A stretch of 64,000 nt of DNA from Streptomyces virginiae (GTDB taxonomy: Bacteria; Actinomycetota; Actinomycetes; Streptomycetales; Streptomycetaceae). Under the pieces are notes generated by a model. It saw only the letters and a list, made by a program, of their open reading frames with translations, did not search any database and was not told where the DNA came from. The position numbers were made by a program, and so were the translations under genes. Within the stretch, counting starts at the first letter, position 1. Every line of letters begins with the position of its first letter. The DNA lies in assembly GCF_000720455.1 (NCBI RefSeq), contig NZ_JOAK01000009.1:220156-284155 (forward strand). The letters run 5' to 3'. This document shows, piece by piece, positions 26,161-34,987 of this stretch.

Positions 26161-26195
26161 AGCGCCCCCACGTGCCCACCCGCACCGGGGGCGCT
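26161..26195 (+). terminator. Terminator hairpin after the 57-residue peptide gene
   Basis: Perfect 9-bp inverted repeat AGCGCCCCC/GGGGGCGCT with a 17-base loop, 40 bp beyond the stop. Confidence 0.7.
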
Positions 26196-26308
26196 GCCCT
26201 GTCCGGCCGGTCCCCGTTCCCGCCGGTCCCCGTCCGCTACGCCCTGAGCGTCATCGCCGAGAGCGATCACCGGTTCCGCGGCCCGTCCCGCCGGTCCAGG
26301 GTGAGCAC

Positions 26309-27292
26309 ATGAAGCTGCTGATGCTGGGTGGTACCGAATTCGTCGGACGCGCGATCACCGAGGACGCCCTCGCCCGGGGCTGGGAGGTGACCGTCTTCCA
26401 CCGGGGGCACCACGCGCCCCCGCCGGACACCCGTGCCCTGCACGGGGACCGCACCGCACCCGGGGGCCTGGCCGCCCTCGCCGAGGGGGAGTGGGACCTC
26501 GTCGTCGACACCTGGGGCGGCGCCCCCACGGCGGTGCGCGACAGCGCCCGCCTGCTGAGCGGCCGTGCCGGAAGGTACGCGTACGTCTCCAGCCGCTCGG
26601 TCTACTCCTACCCGGCCCCCGCCGGGCAGGGCGAGGACGGCCCCCTCGTCGAGGGCTCGCCGGACGCCGGGGCGACCGCCTACGCCGAGGACAAGAGGGG
26701 CGGCGAACTCGCCGCGCTGGACGCCTTCGCCGACCGTGCCCTGCTGGTCCGCGCCGGGCTGATCCTCGGCCCCTACGAGAACGTCGGCCGGCTGCCGTGG
26801 TGGCTGAACCGCATCGCACGCGGCGGACCGGTGCTCGCCCCCGGCCCGCGCGGACTCCCGCTCCAGTACATCGACGTGCGCGACCTCGCGCGCTGGACCC
26901 TGGACGCCGCCGAGGCCGGGCTCGGCGGCCCCTACAACCTGGTCTCGCCGACCGGGCACGCCACCATGGGCGCCCTCCTCGACGCCTGCGCCGCCGTCAC
27001 CGGCCGGTACGCCGAGCTGCGCTGGACCGACCCGGCACCGATCCTCGACGCCGGCGTGGAGCCCTGGACAGAGCTGCCGGTCTGGCTCCCCGAGGGCGAG
27101 TCGTACGACCACATGTTCGGCGGCGACGTGACCAGGGCGCTGGAGGCCGGCCTGAAGTGCCGGCCCGTCGAGGAGACCGTGGCCGACACCTGGGCCTGGC
27201 TGCGCACCCTCGACGGCCGGGCCCCGCAGCGGGCCGACCGGCCGGCCCCCGGACTCGACGCCGAGCGGGAGGCCGCGCTACTCGGGCTCTGA
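26309..27292 (+). CDS. NAD-dependent epimerase/dehydratase (extended SDR-like)
   Basis: A 327-residue protein with N-terminal MKLLMLGGTEFVGRAI (nucleotide-binding GGTxFVG), VVDTWGG, YAYVSSRSVYSYP, and a YxxxK motif YAEDK. Later ALLVRAGLILGPYENVGRLPWWLNR and LQYIDVRDLARWTLDAAE are typical of the atypical/extended SDR group that acts on sugar-nucleotides or isoflavone-like substrates. Cytosolic. Its 3' end overlaps by 15 bp the convergent lipase maturation factor gene. The substrate is not predictable. Confidence 0.87.
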   Translation: MKLLMLGGTEFVGRAITEDALARGWEVTVFHRGHHAPPPDTRALHGDRTAPGGLAALAEGEWDLVVDTWGGAPTAVRDSARLLSGRAGRYAYVSSRSVYSYPAPAGQGEDGPLVEGSPDAGATAYAEDKRGGELAALDAFADRALLVRAGLILGPYENVGRLPWWLNRIARGGPVLAPGPRGLPLQYIDVRDLARWTLDAAEAGLGGPYNLVSPTGHATMGALLDACAAVTGRYAELRWTDPAPILDAGVEPWTELPVWLPEGESYDHMFGGDVTRALEAGLKCRPVEETVADTWAWLRTLDGRAPQRADRPAPGLDAEREAALLGL

Positions 27293-28717
27293 CAGCCGGG
27301 CGTCCGCGAGCCGGGTGGGCGGGAGGTACTCGCGCACCAGCGTGCGGTGCCACCAGGCCCCGCTCTCGCGCAGCTCCCGCCAGGTGGTGAAGCGGTAGCG
27401 GTAGAGCAGGGCGCGCACATGCACGGGCGGGGCGTCCGGGAACGGGTTGTGGCGCAGCAGCCGCAGCGTGTCCCGGTCGCCCGCCAGCAGCCGCTCCACG
27501 AACGGCCCGAACCAGTCGCGCGCATAGCCGGGGGAGATCGCCGCGAACCACATCAGCCAGTCCAGGCGCAGGTGGTAGGGGGCGAACTGGCGCGGCAGCC
27601 TGCCAGGTTCGCCCGGCTTGCCCCTGAATCCGTACTCCTTCCAGTCGCCGTCCTCGCGCGGCACGCGGTCCGCGGTGCCCTCGACCGCCACCTCCATGCG
27701 GACCCGCCCGACCGATCCGAAGGCCCCGTAGGTGTTGACCAGGTGCAGCGCGTCGAAGGACCGGTTCATCACCTGGCGGCGCGAGACCATGTTGAGCACC
27801 GGGTGACGGCTGAGGAACAGCACCAGGGCGGTCACCGCGCAGACCAGCACCACGAACCACACGGGGGCCGGCCGTGAGGCGGCGGCCGGGGGCGGTCCCG
27901 CGAGCCCGGTGAAGTCCACGGCCGACACGGCGAGGGTGATCGTCAGCCAGTTCAGCCAGGCGAAGTTCCCCGACAGCACCAGCCACAGCTGTGTCGCGAT
28001 GACGGCCCCGGCGGCGTACGAGGCCACCGGCTGCGGGGTGAACAGCAGCACGGGGACGACCAGCTGTGTCACGTGGTTGGCGGCGCACTCCACCCGGTGC
28101 AGCGGTTTCGGCAGATGGTGGAAGAACCAGCTGAGCGGCCCCGCCATCGGCTGCGTCTCGTGGTGGAAGTACAGGCAGGTCAGCTTGCGCCAGCAGGGGT
28201 CGCCGCGCATCTTGATCAGCCCGGCCCCGAACTCCACGCGGAAGAGCACCCAGCGCAGCAGCCACAGCACCAGCACCGGCGGCCCGGCCCGGGCGTTGCC
28301 GAGGAACACGGCGAGGAAGCCGACCTCCAGCAGCAGTGACTCCCAGCCGAAGGAGTACCAGGTCTGGCCGACGTTGACGATGGAGAGGTACAGCACCCAC
28401 AGTGCGGCCCACATCGCCATGGCCGCGGCCAGCGGCACCTCGTCCCCGGCTCCGGCGGCCAGGGCCGCCGCCAGCGCGGCGCCGGTCCAGGCGCAGCCCG
28501 CGAAGAGCCGGTCCGAGTAGCGCAGTTGGAACAGGCTCGGGGCGCGCCGGAAGGGCACGTACCGTACGTAGCGCGGTACGGGCAGCATGCCGTGCGCCCC
28601 GATCAGGGCCCGGAACTGCAGGGCGGCCCCGACGAAGGCGACGAGGTAGACACCGGCCAGGGCTCGCTGGAAGACCAGCCGGGCGAGCCAGTACCCGGGC
28701 GCCGTGAACCAGTCCAT
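27278..28717 (-). CDS. Lipase maturation factor family membrane protein
   Basis: A 479-residue multi-pass membrane protein. MDWFTAPGYWLARLVFQRALAGVYLVAF begins the first helix, followed by several helices and the family core VEFGAGLIKMRGDPCWRKLTCLYFHHETQPMAGPLSW and VECAANHVTQLVVP. The C-terminal soluble part has YRFTTWRELRESGAWWHR. This matches LMF1-like proteins, which in animals help fold lipases in the ER; in bacteria the role is unknown. ATG 28717 matches the family start. It is divergent from the DUF6777 gene across two palindromes. Confidence 0.88.
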   Translation of the reverse strand: MDWFTAPGYWLARLVFQRALAGVYLVAFVGAALQFRALIGAHGMLPVPRYVRYVPFRRAPSLFQLRYSDRLFAGCAWTGAALAAALAAGAGDEVPLAAAMAMWAALWVLYLSIVNVGQTWYSFGWESLLLEVGFLAVFLGNARAGPPVLVLWLLRWVLFRVEFGAGLIKMRGDPCWRKLTCLYFHHETQPMAGPLSWFFHHLPKPLHRVECAANHVTQLVVPVLLFTPQPVASYAAGAVIATQLWLVLSGNFAWLNWLTITLAVSAVDFTGLAGPPPAAASRPAPVWFVVLVCAVTALVLFLSRHPVLNMVSRRQVMNRSFDALHLVNTYGAFGSVGRVRMEVAVEGTADRVPREDGDWKEYGFRGKPGEPGRLPRQFAPYHLRLDWLMWFAAISPGYARDWFGPFVERLLAGDRDTLRLLRHNPFPDAPPVHVRALLYRYRFTTWRELRESGAWWHRTLVREYLPPTRLADARLSEPE

Positions 28718-28790
28718 CGTCTCCAGTATCCGGCGGGTCGGGTGGCGCCGGCCAGCCCGCGCAGCCGGCGGCCGATCCGGCGGGCTGGCC

Positions 28791-28844
28791 TTGAGCGCGT
28801 TCAATTCGCAGTGGCGCGCCTGTGGGGTCCCCTGAACGCGTTCA
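28791..28844. promoter_or_regulatory. Paired palindromic operators between LMF and DUF6777 genes
   Basis: TTGAGCGCGTTCAA (28791-28804, one mismatched pair) and TGAACGCGTTCA (28833-28844, perfect) share the GCGTTCA half-site and have centres 41 bp apart, close to four helical turns. Both lie in the 203-bp divergent region and resemble TetR/LacI-family operators. Confidence 0.55.
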
Positions 28845-28920
28845 AGGTGTTCTCCGGTTGCGGCTCGTCCGCGGATGCGGCAGACAAGAGGAAGTAATCG
28901 GGGCGAAAAGGGAGAAATTC

Positions 28921-30201
28921 GTGAACGGACCGTCACTTCCGACACCTCGTCAGGCGTCGCGTCGTCAGGCACCGGCCGGCGCCGCCCTCTTCGCACTGCT
29001 CGGCCTGTTCGCCGTGGCCTGCGGCGGACACGACGAGCCGACCAGCGCCGCAGGACCCGAGAGCCAGGAGGTCTACCTCCAGCCGGTGGCCAACGTCGGC
29101 CCGGACCCCTTCACCTCCTCCTCGGCCACCAGCGAGTCGGCCCCCGTCCAGCCCCCGCTGCCCAACCCCACCGGGCAGGGCATCCGCACCGTCAACGCGG
29201 CCACCCCCGGCCTGTACGGCGGCACCCAGCGGCTCGGCAGCTGCGACGTGGAACAGCAGGTGAGCCACCTGACCGAGGACAGCGCCAAGGCCCGGGCCTT
29301 CGCCCAGGCGTCCGGCATCGAGGAGGCCGGCATCCCCGACTTCCTGCGCGGGCTGACCCCCGTCGTACTGCGCGCCGACACCCGCGTCACCAACCACGGA
29401 TTCCGCGGCGGGCGCGCCGACGGCTACCAGTCCGTCCTCCAGGCGGGCACCGCCGTCCTCGTCGACGAGCACGGCATGCCCCGGGTCCGGTGCGGCTGCG
29501 GCAACCCGCTGGGCTCGCCGCGCGCGGCCAAGGGGAGCCCGGTGCACAAGGGCGACCCGTGGAACGGCTACCAGCCCAACCAGGTCGTGGTCATCGAGCC
29601 CACCACCCACGTGATCAACAACCTGGTGATCGTCAACATCGCGGACAACACCTGGATCGAGCGCAAGCGCGGTGACGACGGCGCCCAGGACCGGACCCCG
29701 CAGGCCCTGCCCCCGTACGACCCGGCCGACGGCATCCCGAACGGCCCCGCCGCCGCGTCCGGTGCCGCCTCGGCCGAGCCCTGCCCGAGCGCGGCCGGAT
29801 CCGGTCCGGCGGACTGCCCGTCGAACCCGTCCTCGCCGAGCTCGCCGGGCGGGAACGCGCAGCAGAGCCCCGGTGTGCCCCTGAGCCCCTCCACCCGGCC
29901 GCGCCAGCCGCAGCAGCCGCAGAAGCGGCCGCCGGCGGACCTCCCCCCGGACACCCCGTCCGACCAGCTGACGCAGGACCCGGCCGATCCGGCGCTCCCG
30001 CCGTGGCCCGGCGGATCGACCCAGCCCGGCGATCCCCAGGACCCGTACGCCGATCCCTACGCGGACCCCTCCACGGGCCCCTCCACGGATCCGAACGCCG
30101 ACCCCTACGCCGATCCGTGGACGAACCCCTCCGCCGACCCCTACACCGACCCGGACCTCATGCCGACCGCCGACCAGGGCCACCCGCTGGAGAGCGCCTG
30201 A
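28921..30201 (+). CDS. DUF6777 domain lipoprotein with Pro/Asp-rich repeat tail
   Basis: A 426-residue secreted protein. The signal peptide ends near FAVAC (Cys about residue 37), then the DUF6777 domain (about 50-260): EVYLQPVANVGPDPFTSS, GLYGGTQRLGSCDVEQQV, FLRGLTPVVLRADTRVTNHG and VRCGCGNPLG. After residue 265 a low-complexity Pro/Ser/Gln region ends in repeats of the type DPYADP, DPSTGP, DPNADP (about 385-415). GTG 28921 follows AAGGGAGAAATTC. Function unknown. Such proteins occur in Streptomyces near serine/threonine kinases; here a SpoIIE regulator follows 25 bp later. Confidence 0.82.
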   Translation: MNGPSLPTPRQASRRQAPAGAALFALLGLFAVACGGHDEPTSAAGPESQEVYLQPVANVGPDPFTSSSATSESAPVQPPLPNPTGQGIRTVNAATPGLYGGTQRLGSCDVEQQVSHLTEDSAKARAFAQASGIEEAGIPDFLRGLTPVVLRADTRVTNHGFRGGRADGYQSVLQAGTAVLVDEHGMPRVRCGCGNPLGSPRAAKGSPVHKGDPWNGYQPNQVVVIEPTTHVINNLVIVNIADNTWIERKRGDDGAQDRTPQALPPYDPADGIPNGPAAASGAASAEPCPSAAGSGPADCPSNPSSPSSPGGNAQQSPGVPLSPSTRPRQPQQPQKRPPADLPPDTPSDQLTQDPADPALPPWPGGSTQPGDPQDPYADPYADPSTGPSTDPNADPYADPWTNPSADPYTDPDLMPTADQGHPLESA

Positions 30202-30226
30202 CCGGCCCGTGTGTCATGGTGGACCG

Positions 30227-32272
30227 GTGCCGACCACCGTATCGCTGCCGGACGACTGGCCCGCACACCCGGACCGGTCGCTCTCGCTCAACCGCATGGG
30301 AAGTTTCGACTGGGACCTGGTCACCGGTCTCATGCACATGGACGAAGCGGCCCTCGACGTCTTCGACACGAACCCCGACGAGTACGACGGCCGGCCCGAG
30401 TCCCTCTCCCCGCGCGTCCCGGCGGCCGAGTCGGCACGGCTCGACGCCATGGTCTCCTCCGCCCTCAAGAGCGAGGTCGACAGCTACGGCGCCTACTTCC
30501 GCATCCGCTGCCGGGACGGGCGGCTGCGCTGGACGCACACCCAGGGCCGCGTCATGCGCGGCCCGGACGGGCGGCCCCACCGGATCATCGGCATCGTCCG
30601 GGACGCGACCGAGGAACTCAGCCACTCGGCGGAACGGCTCGGACTCGACGAGGAACGGCGCCGGCAGACCTCGGTGGTCGAGAGCACCACCGCCGCCCTC
30701 GCCCACGCCCGGACCGTGCAGGACGTCATCGACGCGCTCGGCGACGCCCACGGCCTGGAACGGCTGGGTTCGATGGGCATGGTGATGGGCCTCGTCGAAG
30801 CCGGCCGGATCCACCTCGTGGCCGAAGGCCCGGAGGGCAGCTTCGTCCCCGGGACCCGCTACACCCGCATCGACGAGCAGTACCCGATGAGCGAGGTCGT
30901 CCGCTCCCTCCAGCCGCGCTTCCTCGACTCCGCCGAGGAATTCGCCCAGGACTACCCGGCGCTCTGGACGAAGATCTCCTACATGCAGATCTCGGCGGCC
31001 GCCTATCTGCCGCTCATCGCCCAGGCCCGCCCGATCGGCGCCATCGGACTGCTCTACCAGGACAAGGACGGCTTCACCCAGGAGGAGCGCAACCTGCTCG
31101 TCGCCCTCGGCAGCAGCATCGCGCAGAGCCTCCAGCGGGCCATGCTGCTCGAACAGGAGCACGACCTGGCCGAGGGCCTCCAGCAGGCCATGCTGCCCCG
31201 GCGGATCCCCGCGGTGCCCGGCGGGGAGATCGCCGTACGGTACCGCTCCGCCCGGATGGGCCAGGACATCGGCGGCGACTGGTACGACGTCATCCCGCTG
31301 CCCGGCGGCCGGGTCGGCGCCGTCATCGGCGACGTCCAGGGCCACGACACCCACGCGGCCGCGGTCATGGGCCAGCTGCGGATCGTCCTGCGCGCCTACG
31401 CCGCCGAGGGGCACTCGCCCGGCACGGTCATGGCCAGGGCCTCCGTCTTCCTCCACGAACTCGACACCGAACGCTTCGCGACGTGCACCTACGTGGAGGC
31501 CGACCTCTCCACCGGGGTGCTCCAGGTGGTCCGCGCGGGCCACATCGACCCGCTGCTGCGCACCCGCGACGGCGACTGCCACCGGCTGCCGGTGGGCGGC
31601 GGCATGCCGCTCGGCCTCTCGGCGGAGTTCGGCCGGCTCGAATATCCGGTGACCACCGTGGAACTCGATCCGGGAGAAACGCTCCTGCTGTGCACCGACG
31701 GCCTGGTCGAACACCCCGGCGCCGACCTCGACGACGGCATCCACCTGCTGACCTCCCACATCCGCAACGGCCCCGCCGACCTCCAGCTCCTCGCCGACCG
31801 GCTGTGCGAGATCGTCACCGAACGCGGCGGCGACGACGACATGGCGCTTCTCCTGCTGCGCCGCCGGCCCGCACCCGCCCCACCCGGCGGCGGCCGGCTG
31901 CAGCAGCACGTGGCACCGGGCGACCCGGAGGCCCTGGTGGCCGCCCGCCACATGATCGGGGCGGCGGTGCGCGCCTGGGGCGCGCGGGAACGGGCCGACG
32001 AGATCGAGCTGGTCGCCGACGAACTGATCGTGAACGCGCTCATGCACACGGACGGCCCCGCCATCGTGACCCTGCGCATCCTGGCGGGCCACCAGCGCAG
32101 ACTGCGCGTGGAGGTCGCCGACCGCTCCAGCGCACTCCCGCGCCGACGGGAGGCGGGCGACTCCGGGGTCTCGGGCCGGGGCCTGATGCTGGTGGACCGG
32201 CTGGCGGACGTGTGGGGCGTGGAGCCGCGCGGCAGCGGCAAGTGCGTGTGGTGCGAGTTCGTCATGGGCTAG
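30227..32272 (+). CDS. Cytosolic SpoIIE-type phosphatase with PAS, GAF and ATPase domains
   Basis: A 681-residue regulator without membrane segments: PAS (about 20-130; RLRWTHTQGRVMRGPDGRPHRIIGI), GAF (about 150-305), SpoIIE/PP2C (about 325-540) with IGGDWYDVIPLPGG, GDVQGHD, LCTDGLVEH and GDDDMALLL. The HATPase (about 555-680) has VADELIVNALMHTDG and SGRGLMLVDRLAD. Like the larger paralogue at 14811-17657 it pairs phosphatase and anti-sigma kinase modules, so it should act in partner switching. The start is uncertain: GTG 30227 is listed, GTG 30209 is possible. It begins 25 bp after the DUF6777 stop and may be co-transcribed. Confidence 0.88.
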   Translation: MPTTVSLPDDWPAHPDRSLSLNRMGSFDWDLVTGLMHMDEAALDVFDTNPDEYDGRPESLSPRVPAAESARLDAMVSSALKSEVDSYGAYFRIRCRDGRLRWTHTQGRVMRGPDGRPHRIIGIVRDATEELSHSAERLGLDEERRRQTSVVESTTAALAHARTVQDVIDALGDAHGLERLGSMGMVMGLVEAGRIHLVAEGPEGSFVPGTRYTRIDEQYPMSEVVRSLQPRFLDSAEEFAQDYPALWTKISYMQISAAAYLPLIAQARPIGAIGLLYQDKDGFTQEERNLLVALGSSIAQSLQRAMLLEQEHDLAEGLQQAMLPRRIPAVPGGEIAVRYRSARMGQDIGGDWYDVIPLPGGRVGAVIGDVQGHDTHAAAVMGQLRIVLRAYAAEGHSPGTVMARASVFLHELDTERFATCTYVEADLSTGVLQVVRAGHIDPLLRTRDGDCHRLPVGGGMPLGLSAEFGRLEYPVTTVELDPGETLLLCTDGLVEHPGADLDDGIHLLTSHIRNGPADLQLLADRLCEIVTERGGDDDMALLLLRRRPAPAPPGGGRLQQHVAPGDPEALVAARHMIGAAVRAWGARERADEIELVADELIVNALMHTDGPAIVTLRILAGHQRRLRVEVADRSSALPRRREAGDSGVSGRGLMLVDRLADVWGVEPRGSGKCVWCEFVMG

Positions 32273-32275
32273 GGA

Positions 32276-32354
32276 GTGTCCGCAAAGTAGCGTCGGCCGC
32301 CCGGAGGGCGCGCGTGCCGGACCCCGCCGCGCAGGCGGGACTTCGCGGACACGA
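32276..32354. terminator. Long imperfect hairpin after the SpoIIE gene
   Basis: GTGTCCGCAAAGT (32276-32288) can pair with ACTTCGCGGACAC near 32340-32353 with one mismatch; the loop contains further GC-rich structure. It probably ends the upstream transcript. Confidence 0.4.
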
Positions 32355-32436
32355 CCTAGGGGGTGTCTCGCCGATCGTGCCGGGCCGGTGAAAGTCCGTT
32401 GCGGTGCCGGCGCGGGGTCCGTGAGGATCGGGGGCG

Positions 32437-33690
32437 ATGACCAACGCCATGGACGAAGTACGCCGTTTGATCAAGCAGGACGATCTGCCCGGAGCGGTCC
32501 GGTCCCTGCGGCCGCACGCCGAGACGGCACCGATCGCCGAACTCGCCGAGGCCACCAGGGCCCTGGCCGACAGGGCCGGGTTCGAGGACCTGGCCGACGC
32601 CGCCCGCAAGGCAGCCGAACGCACCCACGAACCGCAGGCCCTCTACGACTTCGGGTACGCCTGCGTCGAGCGCGGCATCGCCTTCCTCGCCGTCGCACCG
32701 CTGCGCGAGGCCCTCAGGCTGCTCCCCGACTCGCGCACGCTCCTCGCCGAGCTGGTCTCCGCCCTGGAGGACGAGCACCGGCACACCGAGGCCGCCGCGC
32801 TGCTCGCCGCCCGCGGCGACCGGCTGCCCGCCTGGCCCGAGACGTACCTCCTCGTGCACAACACCCTGTTCGCCGGGGACCTGGACACCGCCGAAAGCCT
32901 GCTGCCGGGTCTGCCCGCGCCCGAGGACCCGCAGTGGGCGCCCGCCCGGGAGCGCCAGGCCCGCCAGGTCCTGCGCAGCGGCCAGTCCCGCCGCGCCCAG
33001 CGGAGCGCCGGACACCCCGACCCGTTCGGCCCGGCCGACCTGCGCGGCTGGCACTACGGCCTCACCGGCGGACTGCTCGGCACCCTGTCCCCGTACGGCT
33101 GGGACGGCGGCATGACCGGCCGGTACGCCTACCTCGGCGACACCCACGAGCTGTGCCGCCACGGCCTGGCCCGCCTGGGGCTCGTCCTGGAGGCCGCCGG
33201 GCGCCGCCCCGCATGCGTCTCGCTGCTGCCCGGCCGGTCCGAGCGGATCCTCGGTCTCGCCGCCGCCGCGGTGCTCGGCCTGCCCGCCGTCCCGTACCGG
33301 CCGGACCGCACGGACACCCTCGTCGTCGCGTACGACCTGACCAAGGCCGACCCGGACCTCGTCCGCACCCTGCACGCGCGCACCGACGGCCAGGTCCTGT
33401 CCGAGCACGCCACCTGCTGGACCGAGCCGCCCGCGGTGAGCGCAGACTTCAGCACGCTGCTGTGCCAGTTCGTGGTCCCGCCCTGGCGGGACGACGAGCG
33501 GCCCGAGGAGGAGATCGCCCGGGACGTCGCCGCGGCGGACCCCGCCCCGGACTGCGGCGACGGAGCAACCCCGCCCGACCCGGACGAGGCCTTCCGCGCC
33601 TTCGCGGCCGGCGTCGCCCCCGGCTGGCTCGCGGCTCCCCGGGACCGGGTCCCGTCGCCCGGCCCCGTTCCCAGCTCGCGCTTCGCCTGA
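32437..33690 (+). CDS. TPR-like hypothetical protein
   Basis: A 417-residue cytosolic protein. Residues about 5-170 consist of helical pairs resembling tetratricopeptide repeats (for example QALYDFGYACVERGIAFLAVAPLREALRLLPDSRTLLAEL). The C-terminal half is mixed, with WHYGLTGGLLGTLSPYGWDGG, YRPDRTDTLVVAYDLTKAD and HATCWTEPP, and ends in an acidic/Pro-rich tail. I do not recognise the C-terminal domain. ATG 32437 is the first start in frame. It lies 20 bp upstream of the Fpg/Nei gene and may be co-transcribed. Confidence 0.7.
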   Translation: MTNAMDEVRRLIKQDDLPGAVRSLRPHAETAPIAELAEATRALADRAGFEDLADAARKAAERTHEPQALYDFGYACVERGIAFLAVAPLREALRLLPDSRTLLAELVSALEDEHRHTEAAALLAARGDRLPAWPETYLLVHNTLFAGDLDTAESLLPGLPAPEDPQWAPARERQARQVLRSGQSRRAQRSAGHPDPFGPADLRGWHYGLTGGLLGTLSPYGWDGGMTGRYAYLGDTHELCRHGLARLGLVLEAAGRRPACVSLLPGRSERILGLAAAAVLGLPAVPYRPDRTDTLVVAYDLTKADPDLVRTLHARTDGQVLSEHATCWTEPPAVSADFSTLLCQFVVPPWRDDERPEEEIARDVAAADPAPDCGDGATPPDPDEAFRAFAAGVAPGWLAAPRDRVPSPGPVPSSRFA

Positions 33691-33710
33691 GGCGGCGGCA
33701 GGCTGGGACC

Positions 33711-34571
33711 ATGCCGGAGCTGCCCGAGGTCGAGGCCCTGCGGGAATACCTCGACGAGCACCTCACCGGGCGGGTGGTCGAGCGCGTCCTCCCGCTCGCG
33801 GTGAGCGTGCTCAAGACGTACGACCCGCCGCTGACCGCCCTCGAAGGACAGCCCGCCGGAGCCGTCGCCCGTCACGGGAAGTTCCTCGACCTGCGGATCG
33901 GCGAGCTCCACCTCGTCACCCACCTGGCCCGGGCCGGCTGGCTGCGCTGGCAGGAGTCCCTGCCGGCGCAGCCGCCGCGCCCCGGCAAGGGCCCGCTGGC
34001 GCTGCGCGTCGTACTGGAGGGCGGGGACGGCTTCGACCTCACCGAGGCCGGGACCCAGAAACGGCTCGCCGTGTACGTCGTCCACGACCCGCTGGAGGTC
34101 CCCGGCATCGCCCGCCTCGGCCCCGATCCGCTCGCCGGGGACTTCGACCGGGACGCCTTCGCCGCGCTCCTCGCGGGGGAGCGGCGCCAGATCAAGGGCG
34201 TCCTGCGCGACCAGAGCGTGATCGCCGGGATCGGCAACGCCTACAGCGACGAGATCCTGCACGTCGCCCGGGTGTCGCCGTTCAAGCTCGCCTCCTCCTT
34301 CGACGAGGAGCAGGTCACGCAGCTCCACGCCGCGGTCCAAGACACCCTGCGCGAGGCGGTCGGCCGGGCGCACGGGGTCGCCGCCGGGAAACTGAAGGCC
34401 GAGAAGAAGAGCGGGCTGCGCGTGCACGGCCGGGCCGGCGAGCCGTGCCCGGTGTGCGGGGACACGATCCGCTCGGTGTCCTTCGCCGACTCCTCGCTGG
34501 AGTACTGCCCCACCTGCCAGACCGGCGGGAAGCCGCTCGCCGACCGGCGCCTCTCGCGCCTCCTCAAATAG
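33711..34571 (+). CDS. Fpg/Nei family DNA glycosylase
   Basis: A 286-residue bifunctional base-excision enzyme. After Met removal the N-terminal PELPEVEAL provides catalytic Pro and Glu. ARHGKFLDL carries the conserved Lys. The helix-two-turn-helix region has RQIKGVLRDQSVIAGIGNAYSDEILHVARVSPF, and the zinc finger is CPVC...CPTC (C4). It removes oxidised bases and nicks the abasic site. Sequence and C-terminal QTGGKPLADRRLSRLLK match the actinobacterial Fpg/Nei-like group, not a certain MutM orthologue. Confidence 0.92.
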   Translation: MPELPEVEALREYLDEHLTGRVVERVLPLAVSVLKTYDPPLTALEGQPAGAVARHGKFLDLRIGELHLVTHLARAGWLRWQESLPAQPPRPGKGPLALRVVLEGGDGFDLTEAGTQKRLAVYVVHDPLEVPGIARLGPDPLAGDFDRDAFAALLAGERRQIKGVLRDQSVIAGIGNAYSDEILHVARVSPFKLASSFDEEQVTQLHAAVQDTLREAVGRAHGVAAGKLKAEKKSGLRVHGRAGEPCPVCGDTIRSVSFADSSLEYCPTCQTGGKPLADRRLSRLLK

Positions 34572-34597
34572 CGGGGCGCTGCGTAGACTCCGGCACC

Positions 34598-34984
34598 ATG
34601 GCCGAGGAGCAGCAACAGGCGCCGCCCCGGCGCGAGATCGTCACCGGGGTGCCCCGGGGCGCCCGCCGCCGGGCGCCCGTCCACACCCCGGCCCGTTCGG
34701 AGATCTCCGAGCAGACCACCCTGGGGGCCACCTACGTGCGGGCCCTGATGCGCAGCCAGCTGCGCGCGGGCCTCGGGGCGCTGGCCGCGCTGGTGTCGCT
34801 GGTGGGGGCGCTGCCGCTGGTGTTCGCGGTGCCGCGGGCGAGGCCCGGCCCGCTCGTGTGGCTGGTGCTGGGGCTGCTGGTGTATCCGGTGATGTGGCTG
34901 ATCGCCCGGTGGTACGTCCGCCGGGCGGAGCGCAACGAGGCCGATTTCACGGGCCTGGTGATGGATCCGGCCGACAGGTCGTAG
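34598..34984 (+). CDS. Small two-helix membrane protein, DUF485-like
   Basis: A 128-residue protein: a charged N-terminal tail (1-45), two transmembrane helices (about 58-78 and 86-104) separated by VPRARPGPL, and a C-terminal YVRRAERNEADFTGLV. This resembles the small DUF485-like proteins that usually precede sodium:solute symporters in actinobacteria. Here no symporter follows; the next gene is on the other strand. It starts 27 bp after the glycosylase stop. Confidence 0.65.
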   Translation: MAEEQQQAPPRREIVTGVPRGARRRAPVHTPARSEISEQTTLGATYVRALMRSQLRAGLGALAALVSLVGALPLVFAVPRARPGPLVWLVLGLLVYPVMWLIARWYVRRAERNEADFTGLVMDPADRS

Positions 34985-34987
34985 CCG

